Shown here one piece after another: positions 1 through 9,996 of a stretch of DNA of 64,000 nt. The position numbers were made by a program, and so were the translations under genes. Positions within the stretch are counted from its first letter, which is position 1; each line of letters begins with the position of its first letter. The notes beneath the pieces were generated by a model. It had not been told where the DNA came from. It worked only from the letters and a program-made list of their open reading frames with translations, and did not search any database. This DNA is from Paragonimus skrjabini miyazakii (Eukaryota; Platyhelminthes; Trematoda; Plagiorchiida; Troglotrematidae). The stretch covers positions 297,978 through 361,977 of the forward strand of contig JTDE01000026.1 of NCBI GenBank assembly GCA_014338405.1, given 5' to 3'.

Positions 1-898
1 CACAAACGTATATGAGCCCCCAAAAAACTCAGCAAACCACGTTCATGACTTACGTGGCCAAAACACAAAACATCGTTATTGTGCTTCATTGCTATGTAAT
101 ATTTAACAAATTTTTCAGTCAAACACATCGATATCAAATCTAATCAAGATATACACAAAGGGTAAGTCCAAAAAAATGTACACCAATGATGTCTTGGACA
201 ACAATTATCACAGCTTCAATACAACAGAGAATAGTTACATCAGATTTGTTCCTGAATGAATTTAGAACACGGAAGTAAGATGACGTAGGGTGTACTGTGC
301 GGAGACATTTTGACCGATCTTATCGGTTATGTGTAGAAGAAGCCTTTGATTTGTTGTGTCGTCCAACCAATAGACATACTTTGCTTTTTGCTGAAGCCGT
401 TGCGATACACTGTTGTAAACCCTTACTTTGTGTACAGAAGCAGATGGTAATTAACTTACCGCTACCATGGTGTAGTCATGAATTTATATTACTCTCTATG
501 CTTGTTATTGTTATCATTTCTTCAGTGTTTTGGTTGTGTCGTTTGCATGTATTGTTTATTTCTCTCTCTTGTTTTAAGCCCACTGTTAGACTACCTAATA
601 GCTTCCACCCATTTCCGCGTGCGTCACTGTTAGGTCGATATTATCTACATTGGTAGTTCCTCATTTGACCTGTCTAAACTTTGATTTTTTTTTCTCAACC
701 CGTGACAGTCCATTCTAATGCGAATTAGTAAGCTTCTGGTCCGGTGTGCTATTCTTATTGCATCTAATGACTCATTTTTATTGTACACTTATGTGAATTA
801 ATGCTTATCTATCGATCATAGTCCGTGTGTCCTAACCGAAGAGATCAATCGAAATGTCTCTGCAGATTTCATCTTACAACAAAAAATGTACTAAATAA

Positions 899-956
899 AT
901 GAAGTTCATATTACAGTTCGCCGTCCTGTTTAACTTGCTGTTCAGTCGCGCTGAAG
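899..956 (+). CDS. Candidate exon 1 of the tolloid-like gene: signal peptide
   Basis: Seen: an ATG directly preceded by an in-frame TAA opens 19 codons reading MKFILQFAVLFNLLFSRAE. This is a short basic start, a hydrophobic core and then a small-residue region, typical of a secretory signal peptide. The frame reaches a usable donor, CTGAAG|GTACTT, leaving one base (G). The tolloid exon at 38605 needs exactly one base from its predecessor, and G|AT would give Asp. Known: tolloid/BMP1 proteases are secreted and start with a signal peptide just before the short prodomain. Inferred: this is the first coding exon. Against it, the implied intron is 37.6 kb, one or more small exons could lie between, and short hydrophobic ORFs arise by chance in AT-rich DNA. 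Without splicing the frame stops shortly downstream, at about 1016-1018. Confidence 0.42.
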
Positions 957-1379
957 GTACTTGTCCACTACTCTCAAACAGGGCATCAGTCACGATTTTA
1001 ACAGGAATAACGCTTTGAGTTTGTTTTCAACGTCTCTCATACAATATCCTGCTTCTAAAATTGACGTTTCACGAACTTTACCGAAATCTACACGAGGGAG
1101 CACTACCAATTATTGTCCGATTGCTAGCGGCGTACCCATAATCTCATAACTTCCAGACCAGCGTCCAACTCAAGCGGCTTAAGGCGATTAAACGCAACTA
1201 CCAAGAGCCTGCTGTTAAGTTTACTCATTTCCATAATGCCATAGGCCACGGCGGAAATAATCCGTTACACAGCGTAGCGACCCTTTCATTCTCTGTGAAG
1301 TGATGCAAGGCACGCTTGGATTTAGAGTGGACCGATGCAACCCAACTATATTATCTGTTTGAGGAGTAACGCTAAAGGC

Positions 1380-2150
1380 CTTTTTATCATAACGCTTCTC
1401 TTGATAGTGTTGGACGTTCTCTGGGGGTGCTCACGCCGCCTGACCTACCGGTCCAAGAGTGTCTGTTAATCTGACGACGTAATCCTCTACTGAAAATCAT
1501 AGTTATTGGATTGTAGGCAGACGTAATTCTGACGGTCGTCGCGTCTCCCACCCGGTTAGTGGGAACTACCTTGTTTGTCCGGTTGGGGTTTTGGTAGAAC
1601 TTTTGTGTGCCAACAGTTATTTGCATAGTGTCAAATTCCAGTAACTGGTGTTTCTACCTGTAAAAGTTTTCAGAAACAGCTTCACTGAGCGGTTTATCCG
1701 TTCTACTTTACGATTGCCCTGTAAGTAGTAAACATTCGTCCAAGTCTTATCAATTTCGAGCGCTCTGTATACTTTGTACACCAAAAGGCCTTCGAAGGTA
1801 GCGCATCTGTGTGGTCGTAGCTGTCTCATGGATCCCCGTTAACAAACTAGATGACTTACTGTCGTTGTTGTTACCGTTGTGTCCACCTACACCACGGATA
1901 CGGTCTCTATTTATAAAATGAGTGACCTGCACGAGACTGTACCAGTTGTCTCGAGGTATTTCATGGAAAGGACCCATGGGGCTGGCTTCTAACACTTTAT
2001 TCGGGTAACTCGTAGTCATTAGCCGTAGCGATGCTGGACCCAAGGACACATTTTTAATGCACTTCGAACACGGGCGCCTATTTGTATATAACTATCATCC
2101 CGGGACACCACGGTTGTCATTGCCAATTTCCTCTATGGAAAACGACATTT
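1380..2150 (-). mobile_element. Gypsy-type LTR retrotransposon fragment (integrase part of pol), degenerate
   Basis: Seen, reading leftwards: a segment near 1980-1920 translates to PMGPFHEIPRDNWYSLV, which resembles the integrase entry PxGPFxEIPxGNxYSLV of trematode gypsy elements. A segment at about 1740-1690 translates to YYLQGNRKVERINRSVK, a decayed form of the conserved YHPQGNGKVERFNRSLK motif of gypsy integrases. The tail near 1620-1390 (VVPTNRVGDATTVRIT) follows in another frame and is probably the C-terminal part. The pieces lie in different frames with stops between them, so this is not a working gene. No long terminal repeats, protease or reverse transcriptase were recognised nearby. 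A weak WPGM-like match around 2120 may be the integrase zinc-binding end. The fragment is antisense to the tolloid-like gene. Confidence 0.68.
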
Positions 2151-3110
2151 CTTTCCGGAATGCATTCCAATGTTCCTTATATTCTTCCCTAATTGCCTTA
2201 ATACCTCAGTGCTAAGCCTTTATCTAACTATTGCCGAGTAGTACGGTGTGATCGTTCATCTTCACCACAGTAATTTATCACATTTCGCTTTTATGCTGCT
2301 GCGTCTATTTTGTTTATATCAACTTGCCGCAATGCTTTAGGGATGCAACTCTCCGACAACAAGCTGGAGTATTGCGATTCATCCGGTATGTTATCGATCC
2401 GAAATTCAAGAACAAAACTCCATCTACCATCATAAAGTTTTTCTACAATGATCTCAAAATATAGTGAAGATAAAGATGTGAATGAACGACGGGGCAAGCG
2501 TTTTTCGAGAAACTGGAGTATTGTTACAAATGGACCTATTGGCACAACGTTAGCGAATTGGTCAAATTTATTGTGGGTCAAGAATGTGTTGTAGTATCCA
2601 TTCCCTTTTTGTCCTGTTGCATCAGGACTGACCGGTCATCATGAAACATTACTGATATCATCTAAACTGTTGAACTTATTTGAAAATTGAAAATTTATGT
2701 ACTACTCCATGCAGTTGTGATATCCGTTGAAAAATGATGATCCAATTCGAATGTAAATACGTCTGTATTACTAATTAAGTCACAAGGTGATCAATTGTTT
2801 GTTTTTCACATTGTATTAGCTCAAGTCGATCAGAGAACAATAGGACTCGCTAAGGGTTTACAACGAGCTTTGATTACAAACGACGCTGTTCGATAATCTT
2901 AGGATTGTGAAGAAATTACTCAGACTGTTGATTACATTGGGAAGGAAGACCTCACAACGAAAATGGTGTTCCGTTTAGTGGTTATTTCTTTTGGAAGTTA
3001 AATAGACCACTTTTACATCAATGTTACGGTTCAAATATAATGCAAACACTAAAAATTAGAATAATTTTCTAAATATGTGAGCAATGGGAAAACATTTGCT
3101 GCAAATATAT
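2151..3110. other. No recognised feature
   Basis: Intronic AT-rich sequence. A 96-codon minus-strand frame at 2291-2581 has no motif I recognise. It could be more of the gypsy element or chance. Confidence 0.5.
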
Positions 3111-3112
3111 TG

Positions 3113-3185
3113 GATGGGACCCAGTTGCGAAAAGTCAGGGCAATCGTTCCACCAGCTGAGCTATGAAGTCATATCAGAAACTGAG
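3113..3185 (-). repeat. Truncated tRNA-derived SINE copy
   Basis: Seen on the minus strand: a box A-like TAGCTCAGCTGGTGG, then an abrupt jump to the tail CTTTTCGCAACTGGGTCCC. The same tail (TTTTCGCAATTGGGTCTC) ends the SINEs at 20.26-20.49 kb and 32.2 kb. The anticodon and box B region is missing, so the copy carries an internal deletion. Box A and box B are the internal RNA polymerase III promoter of tRNA-derived SINEs. Confidence 0.5.
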
Positions 3186-3257
3186 AAATCTCACATTTGG
3201 ACTCGATCACCCACCGACATGTCCCACTGTTTCATATAAAATCCGCAAAATGACCTA

Positions 3258-3308
3258 TGGAATCGACTATCCCGGCAGGGTTTCTCAATCAGTTCACGCT
3301 GGATTCCA
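3258..3308 (-). ncRNA. Hairpin resembling a degenerate type I hammerhead ribozyme
   Basis: Seen on the minus strand: TGGAATC (3308-3302) is complementary to GATTCCA (3264-3258), giving a closing stem I. Between them lie CTGATTGAGAAAC, a collapsed form of the CUGANGA...GAAA core with no stem II, and a GTC directly before GATTCCA, where hammerhead cleavage would fall. Known: flatworm genomes carry many type I hammerheads. Against: without stem II this copy should not cleave efficiently, and the match may be chance. Confidence 0.25.
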
Positions 3309-3310
3309 CT

Positions 3311-4503
3311 AACACCACCATTGAGCATAGAAATTGTATTACTAGTAATGCAGATATATTGTCTTTATAGCACAATAAAGTTTTAACCTTGCCCTACAGT
3401 TTCTCAACATTGCTGTTGACGTTGAACATCTGACGTTGTTAGGTATTCATCCAAACAGACATCACGTAGAATATGAAAGTATAAATGGAATAGTTTTCCA
3501 AAATGGTAATTTCAATGGCGCTATTATACTGATTACATAGTTTTGGTCACCGGGTGGATTTGTGAAACTTAAACAGTGGAGTCTGTCCGTATATAACATG
3601 ATAGAATACATCAGATTTACTGGAACGCTCAATATCCTGAAGTAAAAGACCCACTGACCTGTATTACAGTCGCGTAACAATAATCTCGGAGTGCTAATGT
3701 TTCTTCTACTTCATTTGCAAGAAGTCATGCGTTACAACTTATTCGATTCTCACGAAAATATATTGAACGTTTACTTCGCTGCATATTTCAGCAAAATGAA
3801 ATGGGAATCCTTAAAGGTATAAATAGAGTAATGTAATACTGTGCATTTATAAATTTTACGTTCACAACACTGACTGTCATCGTTCAAACAACAAAGCTTT
3901 TTCACGCACAAAAAAGAAAACTGAAAGATGATGTACATACCGCGTGAAAACTATTCTTAGCTAGTATTGTGACCTATTGTAAGGATGCATCTTTGATAAA
4001 AATGAAAACCTCCACAACAGTTACTATTCAATTGCAATCAAGAGTGTATTCCTGGCAGAACTTTGAAAAAACTTTCAATCATACTTAAGACAATTTTTAT
4101 CAACATTTTCTGAGTATGAATTGATTAGTCACTTAAGCGTCACTGACTGAATGATTTCCATTCCACTAGAAGCGATTGAAATGCCTTCTTGGGTTAACTT
4201 GTCACCTGGATGAGTACAGTGGCTCTAATTATGTGCGTCAGCAGAAGTAGATCTATGTTCGAAATTGTTGAGCGCTGTTATTTTATTTCTAAATAACATT
4301 TCACCGGTAAACGTATATTATACTTACCTCTATGACCCGGATGATGTTCCCATTGCCTCCCTCCCTACTTATCATGAAATAATCAGTTACCGTAGTTGTC
4401 AGTTACTGTTATCTATAGCTAGATTATGGTTATGGATAGAAGAAACTTTTGTCAGTCCGTTTCGGGTACAGTACATTTGCCACTTATTTTAACCTACCTA
4501 TAT
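3311..4503. other. No recognised feature
   Basis: Intronic AT-rich sequence. I found no repeat family, RNA or convincing coding signal. A 75-codon frame at 4265-4492 looks like chance. Confidence 0.5.
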
Positions 4504-5005
4504 TACTGATGAGTAGTCGAAGGTTTGGCTAGTTTCGAATTGACTATTACTCATAGTTGATCGCAGTCTTCGCATTCAGGTAAACTGCAACCAGCCCCTT
4601 TCAAAAGTGATCACGTGCGTGAAAGTGGATCCAAATGTCATTTACATCATTTCTGATGAGTAGTTGGGGGTTTGGTTATATTCAAGTTGAACATCACACA
4701 TTTAATAATAGCCGAGACGATCGGGCGTCATGGCCACTATTCACAAGCGGAAGTGGTTGAGTGTTCACATATGATAATTCGGTGGTGCCCAATGTGAAGT
4801 CAATGGCGCAGTGGTCAACATGGTTACTCCATGAAAGCGTGGCCGGAATTCTTGTCCCGGCCGTGGCAAGGATATTAATCACTGACGAGCTCCAATGAGA
4901 GCGAAACTTAGGTCTAGTGCTTGTTTTCGAAAGGGACCAACTGGAAAGTCCATGGGAATGCAAAAGTTGTGATCAAATTTGAACGATGTTCAACTTAAAT
5001 CATTT
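4504..5005 (+). repeat. Palindromic-armed tRNA-core repeat, copy 1 (possibly two nested insertions)
   Basis: Seen: two left ends of one family, CTGATGAGTAGTCGAAGG (about 4506) and CTGATGAGTAGTTGGGGG (about 4653). The second is followed by TTCAAGTTGAACATCAC, a tRNA-like core at about 4798-4868 (TCAATGGCGCAGTGG as box A, ATTCTTGTCCCGG as a decayed box B), then GACGAGCTCCAATGAGAGCG and an inverted arm ending GATGTTCAACTT. A 7-bp repeat ATCATTT at 4646-4652 and 4999-5005 may be the target duplication of the second unit, though it is short. The same layout recurs at 9.5 and 46.85 kb. It has no coding capacity. Confidence 0.7.
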
Positions 5006-5639
5006 GTCTGTGTATTCGGACAAGAATGAATTGGGTTGTGGAGTATCGCTGAATTAGATTATTGTATTGTTCTGTCGTTTGGGCATTAGCAAGTTAAAAC
5101 TGGTAGTCCGATGTACCAATTGTGCAAAACCTTCACACAGGTTGATGAGCCACTAACGACTCATTATTCGGAAATTGGCGGAAAATTTTAGCCGCTATTC
5201 TAATGTCATGGATTTGACATAATGGCATATGATTATAATTGAAGTTTTTCATACTAGAATGGAACAATTTTGGTAATAGTTTTTTGCTCAAAAAATCCGT
5301 TTACTTACGGTACTTTTAATAGAAGATGGTTTTTGACAAGCAATTTGTTAATTTGCACACGTACGTTGATGACAACGGACTCTCAACTTTTGTTTTATAA
5401 TGGAAGTACACGTATCCACATTAAAAACTCTTAATTGCATAGAATTTGATACCCCATTTAACCGTTCTAATACAATTTGGTTTCTATTTTTAGGAATAGT
5501 GGTGATATTGGTAGTTCGGGTTGGTGGTTTAAGTAATCAGTTGCTCTCTGAACTTGATATTTAGGTTGCAAGTGTTTTATCGCCAAGTCAGGTGACATCA
5601 TCATTTCGTGGGTGAATGAACGTGTGATTTAGCACAGAG
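5006..5639. other. No recognised feature
   Basis: Intronic sequence between a palindromic-armed repeat and a Penelope remnant. The last part may include unrecognised 5' Penelope sequence. Confidence 0.4.
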
Positions 5640-7420
5640 GTTGATAGAAGCTGGATGTGAGATAAGCGGAAACGAGCCTTAAAAATGCAGTCAGATAATG
5701 TAACCATTGTTGAATTCTGTGGACTAGTCCAAGTACACAAGGACGCTATCCCACATCAATCAAAAGCGTCACAGCCAAGAACATCAACATACAGTGTGAT
5801 CAAAGACCTATTCCATGGCTAATTGAGGGAACACAATCTTACGAAGCTCATATTCAACAATTATTAAAACAGGCCATGAAATATCAGGAGGACTAAGCAA
5901 TAATTTCTTTTGATATCACAGCGATCTTTACGACCATCGATGTTACCATGGCTAGAAACATTGTAAGGACTACAAGAAGAGAAACGCCAATCCAATAATT
6001 CCTTACAATGGACAACCATATGGAAATACGTTTATCAACATACTTCACAATCAGTGGTAAAATCTGGTGAAACCTAAAGAGGTTTCAATGGAGTTGCTCA
6101 TTTTCTTCTGCAGGAGTTCGAAAACACCACGCTGCCCAACATCAAGCTAAAACTTCGAATGTGATACTCCGGTGATACATTCATAATACGTAGGCGCCCA
6201 TTAATAGAGTACACACTGGCTAATCAACAACGTTTTCAACGGTAGTAGCTTTATCATGGAGGATGATCATAATAACCACTCTTATACGTGTTAAAGCATT
6301 ATATACATCTGTTTACCGGAAACAAACGCATACAATCTAACTTCTAAGTTTCCACGACAACCATCCAGTCTAACGTAAAAGAGGCTGTATTAGAACTCCC
6401 TCCGAGAGAGTTGAAACAAACTGCTATTCCACAGAGCTTCGGAGGAAAAAGAAAATTACATGTATCATGCGTCTGGAGCAAGAAACACCCATAAACATTT
6501 GTCAGATGGAGTTTGCTCCAGAAGGAAAGAAAAACTCAAGCACTAAGAAACAATCAACAAGACGGCTTGTCCCACTATACTTCAAAAGCGTACTGCAAGT
6601 GAACGCAAGACTTCTGAGACAACACATAACATGACGATAACACATGAACCAGAGACCACTTTGCTAAGATCGCTCTCAAAGCCAAAAGAACAACTCAAAC
6701 CCACTGATAAAATAAACGGTATATACACAATCAGATGCAATTGACTACAGAATATACTGTTGGCCAAACCGGGCGAATGTATTCTACATGGATATATGAA
6801 CGTGAACTGGCCATTAACAGACACGATCAAGTTTCGTTGATCTACATGCATGATAGTCAAACGTGATGTGTTCATCCGGAGTACGGTGCAAATCCTCATT
6901 CGGGCAAACGCCAAACATGCAAGAAAATTTCTAGCATCGTGGTATTCGTCACTCGGCTCAATAGGCGAACACCTTGAATTGGGTAAAATCTATGAGCCAG
7001 TGTGAAGTAGAAACTTACAGAGATGTCAGATCGGTCATGCTGAATATCTGGCACAACAGAACAGTGCAACTTGAGTTGATCGGCTTGACGGTCGAAGCTG
7101 GAGAATGCAAAATCAATCAGCTGACAATTTCATTAGGAAGAATTGATCGAGTGAATCATTGGGAATCGATCAACTGATCAGATTTCAGGTCAAGATGCCT
7201 CAGCAACATAAAGTGACCTATCAGTCTGCAGATCGGAGGCCCAAAACCCCTAGAATCGACCATTCTGGTTCAGTGTAGAAGGTTCAGAAACAGGAAACAA
7301 CGAATCAGAAAGCCAGTTAAGGTTCACAAACTAGTGAAAGCAATCAAGCGGCATTCAGTTCAAAATGTGAAATCACTTTCGCATGTAGAAGCAGGCATTC
7401 ATCATTCTATACGAACCTTA
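5640..7420 (+). mobile_element. Degenerate Penelope-like element (reverse transcriptase plus GIY-YIG region)
   Basis: Seen in shifting + frames: near 5715-5810 a line with LVQVHKDAIP and TSTYSVIKDLF, matching the LPKIHKPxxPxRPIV...STYNLAK block of Penelope reverse transcriptases. Around 5910-5965 is FDITAIFTTIDVTMARN, matching the SFDVxxLFTSI motif A. Near 6080-6190 are MELLIF- and DTFIIRR-like remains of the PMGSxIS and YVDDTF motifs. Near 6305-6345 is VYRKQTHTI (canonical VYRKPTHTD). At about 6690-6960 come LKPTDKINGIYTIRCN and ILIRANAKHARKFLASWYSS, from the GIY-YIG endonuclease end. Stops and frameshifts run throughout, so the copy is dead. It has the same domain order as the copy at 43.3-45.5 kb, but I found no hammerhead-like terminal repeat next to it. 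Confidence 0.75.
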
Positions 7421-9490
7421 ATGTGAAGTCCATATGGTGAAATTCCTAGACACGGTTGATATCATTCATCTTGGTCATAAATCGTTTTTAACGTAAATGC
7501 CAAGCCCGGCGAACAAACGAATACCGAAACTTCTGGGTTCGAGGCACGTGGATTCTGACCTTGTCATCTCAGATACAACAAAATCCAGGCACCACTGACA
7601 GATTATATAAAATGTGTTATCATCTACCCGAATCTAATTTGTTCCGTCTTTCAACATACTGCTTTAAAAGCCGCTGATTGTCCCTAGTTTCAATGGACTT
7701 GAAATCAGTTTGTAGTTAAATACCTCGTCCGTAGAGTACGAAATTGGTAATAGAGTAAGTGCGAGGTGGCCATTGTACAAAACGTAAAAAACTGTAATAT
7801 ATTCGTGTGGTTAACTTTTTGTCCTTCTCTTTTCACTGCATTTATCATTAAAACGCCTTGATATGATCAATTCATTCTATTGAATTTATCGGCAGATTCA
7901 AAAGAGATAAATTACATAAACAGGTTGTAAACTTGGCCTTAATTTGACAGCAATGAGAAACGTGTTTCGTTCTCAGGTTAGCTTTATCTGGGCAGTATTT
8001 ACAACCGCCATAAGCAGGGATATTTCGGGGTTTCTGATATATTGTTAAGAGATACGAACCAGAGTTGTGATTATGAGCAGAACATCGTTTTTTTTCTTGC
8101 AATAATTTGTGGATAAAAATTCTGCATACTCATCAGAAGTGTATCAACTGATTAGCAGTAAACAGAATTGATGCCATAACGGCGGAAACGATTTATGCAG
8201 CTTACACAGAATGACAACCAATGTCAACTCCATACGTATCGGTGAGTAAAATCAGGATAATTGGGTTAGCGCGTGTTTGACATCAGTTCAGTTGTTTCCT
8301 TTAAGGAGCTTTTGATACCGAAGCCTTTGGAGTTCAGCTGTTCATTCAAATCTTTTATTTCATCGGATTATCATATAGAACCACAAATATATTACGGTGG
8401 CCTTCTTTGCACATCAACCGTCATATCGCACGACTCATGAATTTTCCGACCGCTCCGTTGGAGCGGTATACTAAATCATCCTTAATCTTCCCAATCTACT
8501 CAGACAGTGATTTTGTTTCTTTCTGTGTCACTGTACAGTCCTGAAGCACTGTTCTCGAGAGTTCTGATATTGTTACATTACCTCTTAAACATACCGTACA
8601 ATTTCACCGCAAAATAGTCACAAGCATCATCGCAAACTTTGACTCGGATTGGCCGTAAATCGTAATGTCTTCTCCATTTACATCTCTGTTATTGATTCCT
8701 TCTCGTAATTTCATTCTCAAGCATCACAATATTGAGGGTGCTGTTAGTAGATCAAATGGAGTATGTTTATGAGTTTTCATACTCCAAGAGTGTTTATAGG
8801 GATCGTGTTGAAAAAACACAATGGCACAACAACTGATGCTCACCAGTAAAAACTAGAGAAATGTTTAGACAAACTCGAGCAAACCCTCATGGTTTACTTG
8901 TTCTGGCAACCACACAAAGGTTGCCGCATTAACTCGCAAAGCTTCATAATCGTCACTCATTTGGTGTATGTCCGGATAACCCTCAGTTAGTCACCGTCAT
9001 TTTTGTGTAACGAGTTACTTTACAACAAGCAAATGATTAAGCGCTTTCACTTGTATTTGAAACAGCTAGGCAAAATAGTTTGATCAATAAAAACTTATTG
9101 AGAATTATACTTTCCAGTGCTGCTGTCCCCGTATACGTATCATTTAGTTAAAATATATAAATTTGAAATTTCGTTACAGGCTGTTTTTTCTGTGGCAATT
9201 CTAATTTACAGAATTGAAGTAAAGTGGCTATTGAAAATACTCATTTTGATTAGATCCAAATGTGCAGTACTAATTTACAGTACATTTAATTTTATCAAGT
9301 TAACTACTTGCGACAGACAAAACAATGACATCTAGTGTGTTCTGGGTGTTCACAAATGCACCACCACTGACTGTTGCGATCAACTTTATGTGTGATTTAC
9401 TCGTTAAGTAACATCTAAACCGTGGTCCGTCTATACACAATTAATGCAAACTACGAATCTTGTGAAATGAACAAGTACACTTTAATTGTT
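7421..9490. other. No recognised gene; small hairpin at 8449-8467
   Basis: Intronic AT-rich sequence with no recognised coding signal. A perfect 8-bp hairpin, ACCGCTCC-gtt-GGAGCGGT, sits at 8449-8467. No role is evident. Confidence 0.45.
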
Positions 9491-9996
9491 ATATATGCAT
9501 TTCAAGTTGAACATCACCCACAATTGATCGCAGCTTTCGCATCCTCATAGACTTTCCAGTCGGCCCCTCTCGAAAAGAAGCACTATATATCGCTTAGCAG
9601 GTTTAATGAGATCGGAGATCTCGACCTCTTATCGATTGGAGTTAACTGACAGTAACTGTGTCTCCATTTTGAGACTATCTGGCAACCTGGACATTACTCA
9701 CAAGCGAAAGTGGCTGAACGTTCACATACGATAATTCGGTCGTGCCTAACGTGAGGTCAATGGCGCAGTGGTGAACACGGTTGCCTCATGAACAGCATGT
9801 CCGTGGTTCAAGTCCCGGCAGTGGCGAGGATATGCACTACTGACGAGCTCTAATGAGAGCGAAACTCGAGTCTAGTGATTCTTTTCGAAAGGAGCCGACT
9901 GGATAGTCTATGAGGATGCGACAGCTGCGATCAATTGTGGGTGATGTTCAAGTTGAAATTAACCAAATCCCCGACTACTCATTAGTAATATATGCA
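9491..9996 (+). repeat. Palindromic-armed tRNA-core repeat, copy 2, with 9-bp target-site duplication
   Basis: Seen: the direct repeat ATATATGCA at 9491-9499 and 9988-9996 brackets the element. The left arm (TTCAAGTTGAACATCACCC, then ATTGATCGCAGCTTTCGC and TAGACTTTCCAGTCGGCC) is the inverse of the right arm (GGAGCCGACTGGATAGTC, GCGACAGCTGCGATCAATTG, GGGTGATGTTCAAGTTGAA). Between them is a tRNA-like core at about 9756-9833 with box A TCAATGGCGCAGTGG and box B GGTTCAAGTCCCGG. The right end reads CTACTCATTAGTAAT, absent from the left, so one arm is truncated. Known: target duplications plus a pol III promoter point to a SINE moved by LINE machinery. The long inverted arms are unusual for a SINE. 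Confidence 0.82.

Noticed and set aside
297..656. 119-codon + frame near the left edge
   Set aside because: No motif, no convincing splice context and a composition like the flanks; taken as chance.
8449..8467. Perfect 8-bp hairpin ACCGCTCC/GGAGCGGT
   Set aside because: No U-run, promoter or gene beside it; expected by chance in a window this size.
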